This document shows positions 26,011-33,737 of a stretch of 64,000 bases of DNA, one piece after another. Under the pieces are notes generated by a model. That model was not told the origin of the DNA and made no database searches. It worked only from the letters and a program-made list of their open reading frames with translations. Position 1 is the stretch's first letter. The number at the start of each line of letters is the position of its first letter. A program made the position numbers and the translations under genes. Source of the stretch: Runella aurantiaca (GTDB lineage: Bacteria; Bacteroidota; Bacteroidia; Cytophagales; Spirosomataceae); assembly GCF_003339505.1 (NCBI RefSeq), contig NZ_QPIW01000005.1, positions 62,001 to 126,000 on the forward strand, given 5' to 3'.

Positions 26011-26757
26011 CTAGGTGTTCGTAAATAAATCATCCAGCGAATCTAAGTGATAACTATCGGGAGGGTTCAACAACCCAGCGGCGGGTTCTAGATGCCCCGC
26101 AGAATGGTCGTGGTGCGGCAATGGAGGATGTTCCAGATTTGCCACCTCCACATGACCTTCATGCCCCAAAAATGTATCTTCGGGCAGTTCACTTTCTACG
26201 TAGGGTTTTACCAAAGATACATAATCCTCTTTATTTTCGGGCGTCATGCCCGTCCATTCTTCCGCAGTATAGGTGTTATACCACTGCCCATGCCATTCAA
26301 AAATCCCTCCTGGCCCCACTTGAGCCCTGGCCGTATCAAATGCTTCTTTAAAAGGCACATCCTGCTTTACTTCTGCTACCTCCAGTATGGGCGCAGCCTG
26401 TCCCGTCGGCTCCGCAGCAGGTGGGGTAAGAGGCGGCACGACATACGCCGTTTCAGATGTTTTTTCAGTTACCGCTGCATTGATAATCTCCGTCGTAATT
26501 CCACTCGATGTATCCATCACCTCGGCTACTTCAGAAGGTTCTTGATTCATTGCCCACCATGACACAAAGGCAATATTGCCCACCATGACAATGCCCGCCC
26601 CCGCCATTTCGGTCGGTGTCATTTTATCGGGGCTGAATATTCTGGGTAACTCACGTGCTGGCGAAGCCCCCGCCTGAGGTTGTGGTTGCGGCTTGGGTTG
26701 TTGCGGTTGGGCCTCTTCTTTCTTGTGAAAACCCAACATTCCAGTTTCATCCAACAT
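26011..26757 (-). CDS. Single-pass membrane protein, paralogue of the 26771-28144 product
   Basis: From the ATG at 26757 the product is 248 residues. It starts with a Gln/Pro-rich cytoplasmic segment (QPQQPKPQPQ), then a membrane helix (about 50-70, MAGAGIVMVGNIAFVSWWAM) and an outside part. Residues about 130-185 contain a block with AFDTARAQVGPGGIFEW, HGQWYNTYTAEEW and an acidic helix, closely shared with the upstream neighbour. I recognise this block as recurrent in Bacteroidota but cannot name a family. The C-terminus is His-rich (HHDHSAGH). It lies between two genes of the phospho-signalling module. The longer frame to 26835 overlaps the upstream gene and is not used. Confidence 0.65.
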   Translation of the reverse strand: MLDETGMLGFHKKEEAQPQQPKPQPQPQAGASPARELPRIFSPDKMTPTEMAGAGIVMVGNIAFVSWWAMNQEPSEVAEVMDTSSGITTEIINAAVTEKTSETAYVVPPLTPPAAEPTGQAAPILEVAEVKQDVPFKEAFDTARAQVGPGGIFEWHGQWYNTYTAEEWTGMTPENKEDYVSLVKPYVESELPEDTFLGHEGHVEVANLEHPPLPHHDHSAGHLEPAAGLLNPPDSYHLDSLDDLFTNT

Positions 26758-26770
26758 AACTGTAATTTTA

Positions 26771-28144
26771 TTAAACTGTGAATAAATCGTCCGTTGACAC
26801 ATCGGTATCTGGCACCACAGGCGTGTCGTGTGCACCGTACCCTGATGTATAATTTAGGTGTGTTTCTACCGCATCCTCATGGCCCGGAATATCAATAATC
26901 GGGGCCTTTTCGTAGGCTTCACTTTGGGCCATGATGGGCTGACCGTCTAGGCCAATCGGTACGGCGGTTTCGAGCGTATTATTGCCATCAGTATCCAGCA
27001 AAGCCAAATCAGGTTTTCCATTTTTATCAGTATCAACGAGGGCAATCTCTGCCTGTATATCGGTATCTTTATTGACCAATGCGGTTTCGGCGTATCCATC
27101 CCCATCGGTGTCCAAATCTACCACTTCCGACGCTTCATTAAGACTTGACAATGAGTTGGCTACGGTCGAAGCGGGCGTACCAGCGGCTGGGTGCATGGGC
27201 ACTTGCCACGGATTTTCCAAGGTTTCAGCTTTATCTTCCAAGACCTGTCCTTCGTCAGATACGGGGATGGCGGTTTCGAGTTTTCCATCGTTGTTTTTAT
27301 CCACGTACATAAAGCCCGAGATACCTTCTCCCGGCTCGTCTTTGATGACAACATCAGCCAGCCCGTCGTGGTTATGATCCGCCATGGTAGTTTCCTCAAT
27401 ACCGTCGTTGTCGGTATCCAATTTAACAATATCTGGCTGCAATTCTACCACCGGCGCTTCGTTTTCTACCTCAACAGGGTTGATAATCGGCTCAATACGC
27501 GTTGTAAAATCCGCCTGCAATTCTTGAGGCATGGCATTCCATTCTTCGATGGAGTACGTGCTGTACCATTGGCCTTTGTATTCAAAAAGCCCCCCCGGTC
27601 CTACCTGATCACGCGCCTCAATAAATGCATCCTTAAATGCGGAATCATCACTTATTTCGGCAATTTTAATCTCATCTGGCACTACTGGCAGAGGCTGTGG
27701 TTCAGGCTCTGGTTGGGGAGCTGGTTTAGGCTTGGGCGCGCCTCCCGATGGTTTGGGAGCGGGGGGCGGAGGAGGAGGCGGAAGCGATGGTGGCTCAACC
27801 ACCGCAACTGGAGGTTCTATAAATTCTTCTTTGGGTAACTCGGGCACAATCGAATCAATGGGAGGCTGCACGGTGGGTTTCACTGGCACTGGCGTATCGT
27901 CTCCTTCAAAAACGGTCCATGAAATAAATCCTATACTCCCTACCGCTACCGCACCAATCGCCAACGCTCCCGCCACTTTAGAATAATCTTTGGGAACTTT
28001 TGGCTTTGCCGCTGGGGCGGGTGGCATTGCAGCAGGCGGCGGTGTAGACGCTTGAGGAGGCAAATTAGGGGGCGAGAGCGGCGGCGTTTTTTGGGCAGGC
28101 TCATTAGGCCCACCAAAAAACTGGGTGTGTTCATTAAGGCTCAT
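26771..28144 (-). CDS. Proline-rich single-pass membrane protein with DxDxDG repeats
   Basis: The 457-residue product has a Pro-rich cytoplasmic start (about 1-50), a membrane helix (about 56-78, VAGALAIGAVAVGSIGFISW), a Pro/Lys linker and the shared block at about 165-215 (IEARDQVGPGGLFEY, KGQWYSTYSIEEW). The outside part then has several DTDNDGIEE-, DKNNDGKLE- and DTDGDGYAE-type segments (about 235-410), resembling calcium-binding dockerin or EF-hand-like loops, interspersed with Glu/Thr-rich linkers. A Ca2+ sensor or spacer function is plausible. Its gene lies 13 bases upstream of the shorter paralogue. Confidence 0.72.
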   Translation of the reverse strand: MSLNEHTQFFGGPNEPAQKTPPLSPPNLPPQASTPPPAAMPPAPAAKPKVPKDYSKVAGALAIGAVAVGSIGFISWTVFEGDDTPVPVKPTVQPPIDSIVPELPKEEFIEPPVAVVEPPSLPPPPPPPAPKPSGGAPKPKPAPQPEPEPQPLPVVPDEIKIAEISDDSAFKDAFIEARDQVGPGGLFEYKGQWYSTYSIEEWNAMPQELQADFTTRIEPIINPVEVENEAPVVELQPDIVKLDTDNDGIEETTMADHNHDGLADVVIKDEPGEGISGFMYVDKNNDGKLETAIPVSDEGQVLEDKAETLENPWQVPMHPAAGTPASTVANSLSSLNEASEVVDLDTDGDGYAETALVNKDTDIQAEIALVDTDKNGKPDLALLDTDGNNTLETAVPIGLDGQPIMAQSEAYEKAPIIDIPGHEDAVETHLNYTSGYGAHDTPVVPDTDVSTDDLFTV

Positions 28145-28165
28145 CTATTTTCAGCGTTTAAAGGT

Positions 28166-28825
28166 TCAAGATTTTACCCAAATCGCTTTGCACTGTACAC
28201 ACAGGCGTTGCTTTTTGTGATATTCGTAAGGAAAGCCGTACAACGAGCGGCTACATTTGGGGCACACGTACTGAATCTTAAAGTCATTTTCGATATCGGT
28301 GACTAAATTCTGCGTTTTGGCCGATTTGTTTTTAGACATTAATTCCCGAGCGGCCAAGCCTACTGCACTGCCCACTGCGGTACCCACGCCGGGTACGGGC
28401 ACAAAAAGAGTCCCCAACAGAGCAGGCGCAATGATGACACAAGCCGTAATAAATGTATCCATGTTGTTATTGCCCCGGGCCTGTTGAAGCAATAATTGGT
28501 ACCTATCCCAGACATCCTGCAACTTGCCAAATTCCAGAGAGTAATCATTGGGGTCGTCGCGGGTGGTGCGGGCAGCGTCGAGTATTTGTTGAAGACTCAG
28601 GCGCTGGTCGGCCACCAAAATAATGTCATTGTGGTTGATACTTTTACGTTTGATGCGGAAACCGTTGACAAACGTACCGTTGGTAGAGCCTAAATCTTCG
28701 AGAACAACCGTATTTTGAGCAGGGTTAATCACGGCCCGGGCGTGCTGGCCCGATACTCCCCTTGAGTTGAGTACCACCTGCCCCGGCAGCGGTTGTTGTC
28801 CTCGTCCGATTAGGATTACCTGCAT
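28166..28825 (-). CDS. FHA-domain protein with membrane helix and C-terminal zinc ribbon
   Basis: The 219-residue product begins with an FHA domain (about 5-85) bearing SGQHA and STNGTFVNG phosphothreonine-binding motifs. A ~45-residue linker is followed by a hydrophobic Gly/Ala-rich segment (about 129-158, FITACVIIAPALLGTLFVPV) and a C-terminal CxxC-CxxC ribbon (Cys188, Cys191, Cys209, Cys212). It starts the minus-strand operon that continues through the two Pro-rich membrane proteins, the other FHA protein and PP2C. It may anchor the phospho-signalling complex at the inner membrane. The paired Cys clusters at opposite ends of the two FHA proteins are a notable shared feature. Confidence 0.83.
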   Translation of the reverse strand: MQVILIGRGQQPLPGQVVLNSRGVSGQHARAVINPAQNTVVLEDLGSTNGTFVNGFRIKRKSINHNDIILVADQRLSLQQILDAARTTRDDPNDYSLEFGKLQDVWDRYQLLLQQARGNNNMDTFITACVIIAPALLGTLFVPVPGVGTAVGSAVGLAARELMSKNKSAKTQNLVTDIENDFKIQYVCPKCSRSLYGFPYEYHKKQRLCVQCKAIWVKS

Positions 28826-28980
28826 TGGAGTTGTTTCGTTATTCGTTGGATTTCAGCATCTTGCTTACTGAGGGCTAATTTACGAAACAAATGAATATGC
28901 GCCCTAATCCTTTTTATCGAACGGTAAAAGATTCTTTGGCCCTACTCTGTTATCTTTAACAAAAAAAGCTATCTGTACTT

Positions 28981-30288
28981 ATGAGGACCATTTTTTGGCT
29001 ATGGGTTATCCTTCTTATTCCTTTTTTGGCACCCGCTCAGCAAATTACGTTTGATGAATACCGACGCCGGGCCGACGCCTGCCTTGAGCGGGAAGACTAT
29101 GCCTGTGCCGTACAAAACTACGAACGGGCACTCCGAATCAGAGAAAATGACGCCCACTGTACTGAAGGATTGACCAAAGCGACCCAAGCCCTGAAAAAAC
29201 CCAAACCACCAAAACCTAAACCACTAAAACCAGTTGTTAACAATCCGAAACCCTCAACGGCAGCAACTCCCGCAATCCGTGCTTTTTTGCTGGTAACAAC
29301 TGATTTACCCGTCCATGTATACATCAATGGCGGTACGCGCCAATTCGTTTCGCCCAACGATATTGCCAAAAAACTACCCTTGGACGCTGGCGCCAATCTT
29401 GTCGTAATTAAACCAACCGATGGTGGCTCCGATGGGTTTGAAAAAACCGTCACCGTTCGGGAGTCGGGGAATCAGCTTTTGAAAATCAACTTATTAGAAG
29501 AACGGCGAGCCGCCGAAAAACAATCCAAGCCTAGTGTGTTACAGCCCCCCACCAACGCTCTCGTAAATACAACGCCTAAAAAAGATGAAAATCCACCTAA
29601 AAACTATACCCCAACACCCAAAACCGATGCATTTTCGGAAGAATTGAGTCGCTTGATGGTCGCGGTAAAAGGGGGGACATTTCAAATGGGAAGCAAGGAT
29701 GAAAAACCAATCCATACCGTTGTTCTGAACGATTTTTACATCAGTAAATACGAAGTTACCCAGCGACAATGGCGCAACATCATGGGAACGTTGCCCAAGA
29801 AATTGACCAATAACGGCTGCAATGATTGTCCGATTGAACAGGTATCCTGGAATGATGTGCAGGAATTCATCAAAAAACTAAATCTACGCACTGGCCAAAA
29901 CTTCCGACTGCCAACCGAAGCCGAATGGGAATACGCCGCGCGGGGCGGGGCGCAAAAAAGCAATAATACAGTGGAATTGAAAGATGCGGGCTGGTACCGT
30001 TCAAACAGTGGAAAAAAAACGCACCCCGTTGGGCAGAAATTGCCGAATGAACTGGGGCTTTACGATATGCAAGGAAACGTCTGGGAATGGTGTCAGGATT
30101 GGTACGACCCCAATTTTTACGCCAAAAGCCCCGTCAATAATCCAGTAAACGTGGCGGAAGAAAAATACAAGGTTATTCGGGGCGGCTCGCTAGATTCGGG
30201 GGTCGATGCTACCACGCTCACCACCCGCGACGGGTACAAACCTGCAAGCGATAATGGTTACGTGGGTTTTCGGTTAGTACGCAACTGA
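28981..30288 (+). CDS. Exported SUMF1/formylglycine-generating-enzyme-like protein
   Basis: The 435-residue product has a signal peptide (1-19, ending APAQ), a short TPR-like helical pair (about 26-70: CLEREDYACAVQNYERAL), a PEGA-like beta segment (about 100-175: TTDLPVHVYING) and a SUMF1 domain (about 215-435) with GGTFQMGS, EVTQRQWRNIMG, FRLPTEAEWEYAARGG, GNVWEWCQDWY and a final GFRLVRN. The SUMF1 fold is known to generate formylglycine or, in non-catalytic versions, to bind ligands. The catalytic cysteine pair was not recognised, so a sensing or scaffolding role is more likely. It is divergent from the FHA operon and lies before the kinase gene. Confidence 0.85.
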   Translation: MRTIFWLWVILLIPFLAPAQQITFDEYRRRADACLEREDYACAVQNYERALRIRENDAHCTEGLTKATQALKKPKPPKPKPLKPVVNNPKPSTAATPAIRAFLLVTTDLPVHVYINGGTRQFVSPNDIAKKLPLDAGANLVVIKPTDGGSDGFEKTVTVRESGNQLLKINLLEERRAAEKQSKPSVLQPPTNALVNTTPKKDENPPKNYTPTPKTDAFSEELSRLMVAVKGGTFQMGSKDEKPIHTVVLNDFYISKYEVTQRQWRNIMGTLPKKLTNNGCNDCPIEQVSWNDVQEFIKKLNLRTGQNFRLPTEAEWEYAARGGAQKSNNTVELKDAGWYRSNSGKKTHPVGQKLPNELGLYDMQGNVWEWCQDWYDPNFYAKSPVNNPVNVAEEKYKVIRGGSLDSGVDATTLTTRDGYKPASDNGYVGFRLVRN

Positions 30289-30390
30289 GACTAACTTATT
30301 TCTCACCGTTGGATAAAAATAGTTAGGCTTTTCAGTCAAAATCGGTGTATTTTGGCTATTCAAAATCGAAATTCGGATGTTTTGCGCCTT

Positions 30391-31896
30391 ATGACTTACG
30401 AGCAATTTAAACAACGTTATCGCTACGACCCCGCCAATGATATTCTTGGCGAGGGGGCTTTCGGCAAGGTTTTTCGCGCCGTAGACACCGAAAATGGCTC
30501 TACCGTGGCCATCAAAGTGGCCCCCGTCAATATGTCGAACGAAAGTCATTCGCTCAAGCATGAGTTTGAGACCGTCGGCAAGGTAGACCCGCACCTCAAT
30601 ATTGCCATGTATGATGAATGTTATCGTTTTTCGGTGGAGTGGGCGGGCTTACATGATTTTGCCGTTTTGGAATATTATCCATTAGGGAGTTTGGACAAAA
30701 TCATCAAAAACCACTCCCTTACCGATACCGAAAAGCACGATTTAGCCGTCGGAATTTTGGAAGGGCTTCGTCATCTACACACAACGGGGGCGCAAGGAGT
30801 GGTTCACCGCGACCTTAAACCGCGAAACGTCTTGATTCAAAAATGGCGCGGCAAATACGTTCCCAAAATCACCGATTTTGGTCTGAGTAAGTTTTCAGAC
30901 TCGATTTCCAACAGCGTGATTTCGCAGAGCTTCAAAGGCGGAACGCTCAATTATGCTTCACCTGAGCAAATCAAAGGCGAGCAGATTCGTCGAAATACCG
31001 ATTTATGGTCATTTGGGGTCATTCTGCACGAAATCATGACGGGCGAAGTGCCCTATAAAATTGATGACAGTTCGGAAAGTACGCTTCGGCAAGTGTACGA
31101 ACGCATGAACAGTCAATCGTTGCCCGAGTCGTTTAAAAACGTCAGAGAACCTTATGCCTCCATCATCAAAAAGTGTTTGATGGTCAATCCCAACCAACGC
31201 TACCGAGCCGCCGAAGAAATTCTCTTGGCAATTCGCCAGACACCGACTCCACCTGTCTCCCCACCACTGCCCCCGATTCCATCCGTTGCGCCAATAGCAC
31301 AAGAAAAGGCAGACCAAACCGAGATTTTTGAAGACAGCCCATTTGCGGGCTTGGGAAAAGCCACTGATTCTTTTGATTCGTCGGCCGATGTACAACCGTT
31401 GAAAGAAACCTCTACCCCGCCACAAAAGGACTCAAAAGAAAGCGATGGGTACGTTCGTTCAACCCCAAAACCAAAGAAAACTTCCAACAATACGCCCTTG
31501 ATTATCTTAGTCGGGGTGGCCGCATTGGTGCTCATTACCGCTTCGGTGATTTATTTTGGCGGGGATAAAAAAGATGACGTTGCACTTCAACCCACGGATT
31601 CAACGACAACCGCCGCGCCCAAAGCGGTGGTAGATACGGCAGCGCTGGCCCTACAGATGGATTCACTCTTCAATATTCCTGATTATCAGAAATATGCGCA
31701 AATCTCACTCCAAGACTCCATTCTGAAGCAACGCGCCCTTACCAAGTTGCTTAACAAAGCACTGGAAGCGGACAAATTTGGGTTGGAATACGCCGAAGAC
31801 CGCGACTATATGAGTTCTGTCTGCAAGGCAATCCTGCTCATTGACCCCAAAGAGCCTAAAGCGTTGAGCCGTTTGGAAAAAATCGCTAAGTATTAA
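30391..31896 (+). CDS. Transmembrane Ser/Thr protein kinase (PpkA-like)
   Basis: From the ATG at 30391 (the longer frame begins with TTG at 30352) the 501-residue product has an intact Hanks-type kinase domain (about 13-285): GEGAFGKV loop, VAIK with Lys42, HRDLKPRN with Asp141, DFG at 162-164 and ASPEQ. A Pro-rich linker leads to one membrane helix (about 368-388, PLIILVGVAALVLITASVIYF) and a ~110-residue periplasmic tail with a helical repeat. This is the layout of PpkA/PknB-type kinases that sense signals outside and phosphorylate FHA proteins inside. With the PP2C and FHA genes it forms a complete kinase-reader-phosphatase set. Confidence 0.9.
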   Translation: MTYEQFKQRYRYDPANDILGEGAFGKVFRAVDTENGSTVAIKVAPVNMSNESHSLKHEFETVGKVDPHLNIAMYDECYRFSVEWAGLHDFAVLEYYPLGSLDKIIKNHSLTDTEKHDLAVGILEGLRHLHTTGAQGVVHRDLKPRNVLIQKWRGKYVPKITDFGLSKFSDSISNSVISQSFKGGTLNYASPEQIKGEQIRRNTDLWSFGVILHEIMTGEVPYKIDDSSESTLRQVYERMNSQSLPESFKNVREPYASIIKKCLMVNPNQRYRAAEEILLAIRQTPTPPVSPPLPPIPSVAPIAQEKADQTEIFEDSPFAGLGKATDSFDSSADVQPLKETSTPPQKDSKESDGYVRSTPKPKKTSNNTPLIILVGVAALVLITASVIYFGGDKKDDVALQPTDSTTTAAPKAVVDTAALALQMDSLFNIPDYQKYAQISLQDSILKQRALTKLLNKALEADKFGLEYAEDRDYMSSVCKAILLIDPKEPKALSRLEKIAKY

Positions 31897-31915
31897 CCCT
31901 TTTCTTGTTTCAATT

Positions 31916-32602
31916 TTGATAACTGAATTACTCAAAAAACACCAAGCTTCGTTTGCGTCCGTTGTCCCGTTCGACTGGGCCAAAAACGACTTTTTGCACC
32001 TAGATTTTACCCAACAAAATACTGAATTAGAACAGGTTGAATTACAAAATAGCCAGCTTTTTTCAGACTATGTTTTTGGAAAACTACTCGCCGCCCATGC
32101 TTCGGTTGGTGTAGGCGGCTACAACGAACACCGAACCATTTATCGTCGCAGTGCGCATTTTCAACAAACAGAAGAGCCGCGCTGTATTCACCTCGGCGTT
32201 GATATTTGGGCGGGGGCTGGCACGCCTGTTTTTTCACCGTTGGCTGGACGCGTCCACAGTTTTGCCAACAATGCCAATTTTGGTGATTATGGCCCAACCA
32301 TTATTCTGGAACACAGACTCGAAAATCAGCTTTTTTATTCCCTCTACGGGCATTTAAGCGCAGAATCGTTGGAAGGATTGTACGAAGGCAAGCCCATCGA
32401 AAAAGGGCAACTCATTGCAACATTTGGCCAATTCCCCATCAACGGCGACTGGCCGCCGCACCTGCATTTTCAACTCATGACCGACCTACTTGGCCTAAAA
32501 GGGGACTTTCCCGGCGTGTGCACCTTACGAGAACGAGCGCATTTTCTACAACTTTGCCCTGACCCCAACCTGATTTTGGGCATACCGGGCCTTTTTCAGT
32601 AG
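31916..32602 (+). CDS. M23-type peptidase without a signal peptide
   Basis: The 228-residue product starts with TTG (no ATG precedes the conserved part) 20 bases after the kinase gene. The M23/LytM core (about 90-215) has the zinc site H92-D96 (IHLGVDIWAG), YGHL (146) and PHLHFQL (182-188), matching the HxxxD...HxH ligand pattern. M23 enzymes cut peptidoglycan crosslinks or act as structural LytM domains, but this protein has no hydrophobic start, so either it acts in the cytoplasm, or it needs an unusual export route. An N-terminal segment with GGYNEHRTIYRR is characteristic of a conserved Bacteroidota group. Its place in the kinase operon suggests a related envelope role. Confidence 0.8.
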   Translation: MITELLKKHQASFASVVPFDWAKNDFLHLDFTQQNTELEQVELQNSQLFSDYVFGKLLAAHASVGVGGYNEHRTIYRRSAHFQQTEEPRCIHLGVDIWAGAGTPVFSPLAGRVHSFANNANFGDYGPTIILEHRLENQLFYSLYGHLSAESLEGLYEGKPIEKGQLIATFGQFPINGDWPPHLHFQLMTDLLGLKGDFPGVCTLRERAHFLQLCPDPNLILGIPGLFQ

Positions 32603-32631
32603 TAACATTTAGCCCTTGCCAGCAAAAGAGT

Positions 32632-32672
32632 TACCTTTGCCGTAATTCAACACCTTTGGGCTGTTGAATTAC
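32632..32672 (+). promoter_or_regulatory. Candidate cvfB-like promoter with inverted repeat at the start site
   Basis: TACCTTTG (32632-32639) matches the -7 consensus. Directly after it, GTAATTCAACA (32642-32652) and TGTTGAATTAC (32662-32672) form a perfect 11-bp inverted repeat around a 9-base loop. It could be an operator overlapping the transcript start or a 5' mRNA stem-loop. A TTG lies only 13 bases upstream of the box, so the -33 element is not canonical. Confidence 0.45.
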
Positions 32673-32711
32673 CGTATCGAATCAGCATAATCAATAAAAA
32701 GTAAGTATAAT

Positions 32712-33554
32712 ATGGGAACTCGCCGTTTGCGAATGGGTCAATACAATCGACTTCAAGTCGTGAAACGCCTAGAATTTGGAATTTATTTGGACGGATACGA
32801 AGACGAAATTTTGGTTCCGACCCGATACGTCCCCGAAGGCGTTGAAATCGGTGACTATCTCGACGTTTTTGTGTACCGCGATTCAGAAGACCGCGTCATT
32901 GCCACTACCCTTGAACCCTACGGAACCGTAGGTGAATTTGCCTACCTGACGGTCAATGCCGTGACGGCGGCGGGGGTATTTATGGACTGGGGGTTGCCAA
33001 AAGATTTGTTTATTCCGTTCAAACAACAACGCGACAACATGCTCGTAGGTAAGTCGTTTCTGGTGTTTATTCATTTAGACACCCAAACCGACCGCATTGT
33101 AGCATCGGCCAAAATTGACCGTTTTTTGGATGAAGATATTTCAGAACTGAAAGAAGGAATGGCAGTAGAACTTCTGCCTTTTGAATACACTGATTTGGGC
33201 ATCAAAGCCCTTATCAACCAGCGGCATTTGGGCGTTTTGTACCACGGCGAAGTGTTTAAAGACATTGACTTGGGAAAACCCACGAAAGGCTACATCAAAA
33301 AAATCAGAGAAGACCAAAAGATAGATGTGGCGCTTGTTGAGCAATCCTACAACCGCATTGCCGACAGTAAAACCGTTCTTTTCGAAAAATTGGAAGCCTC
33401 CGAAGGACATTTTCTGCCATTTACCGATAAGTCTGACCCAACGCTGATTCATAAAACGTTTGGTATGTCCAAAAAAGACTTCAAAAAAGCCATCGGGGGG
33501 CTGTTAAAAGAAGGCAAAATCAAGTTGGAAGAAGACGGTATTCACAAAGTTTGA
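32712..33554 (+). CDS. CvfB/YitL-like RNA-binding S1-domain protein
   Basis: The 280-residue product has three S1-like OB domains followed by a winged-helix end, the CvfB architecture. The first domain (about 10-70) is followed by GVFMDWGLPKDLFIPF (about 85-100), the recognisable second S1 repeat, a third repeat around 150-215 with GVLYHGEVFKDIDLG and KGYIKKIREDQKID, and FGMSKKDFKKAIGGLLKEGKI, a C-terminal winged-helix-like segment. CvfB-type proteins bind RNA and influence gene expression; the target here is unknown. A terminator hairpin follows 20 bases downstream. Confidence 0.83.
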   Translation: MGTRRLRMGQYNRLQVVKRLEFGIYLDGYEDEILVPTRYVPEGVEIGDYLDVFVYRDSEDRVIATTLEPYGTVGEFAYLTVNAVTAAGVFMDWGLPKDLFIPFKQQRDNMLVGKSFLVFIHLDTQTDRIVASAKIDRFLDEDISELKEGMAVELLPFEYTDLGIKALINQRHLGVLYHGEVFKDIDLGKPTKGYIKKIREDQKIDVALVEQSYNRIADSKTVLFEKLEASEGHFLPFTDKSDPTLIHKTFGMSKKDFKKAIGGLLKEGKIKLEEDGIHKV

Positions 33555-33573
33555 TTTCTTGAATTTACTCCAT

Positions 33574-33605
33574 AAAAAAAGCGCGATCAAAAATCGCGCT
33601 TTTTC
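33574..33605. terminator. Rho-independent terminator, bidirectional
   Basis: AGCGCGAT (33580-33587) pairs with ATCGCGCT (33593-33600) across a CAAAA loop, flanked by an A run on the left and T run on the right. It ends the + strand cvfB-like gene and could also serve the convergent minus-strand gene. Confidence 0.8.
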
Positions 33606-33737
33606 TGCACTAAGGTCTATTGTTTACCCCAATAGATATCTTTATTCTGGTGAGAAATGTCTGTTGTTAATAGGCAGTACTACAGACAAAGACTCCTTTG
33701 GAGCTAAAAAGGTTGGAAAGCCTGTAAAAAATATTTT

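Noticed and set aside
23928-31896. TerY-P-type triad (vWA, PP2C, kinase)
   Set aside because: No vWA-domain protein was found; FHA proteins are present instead, which fits T6SS-type threonine phosphorylation better.
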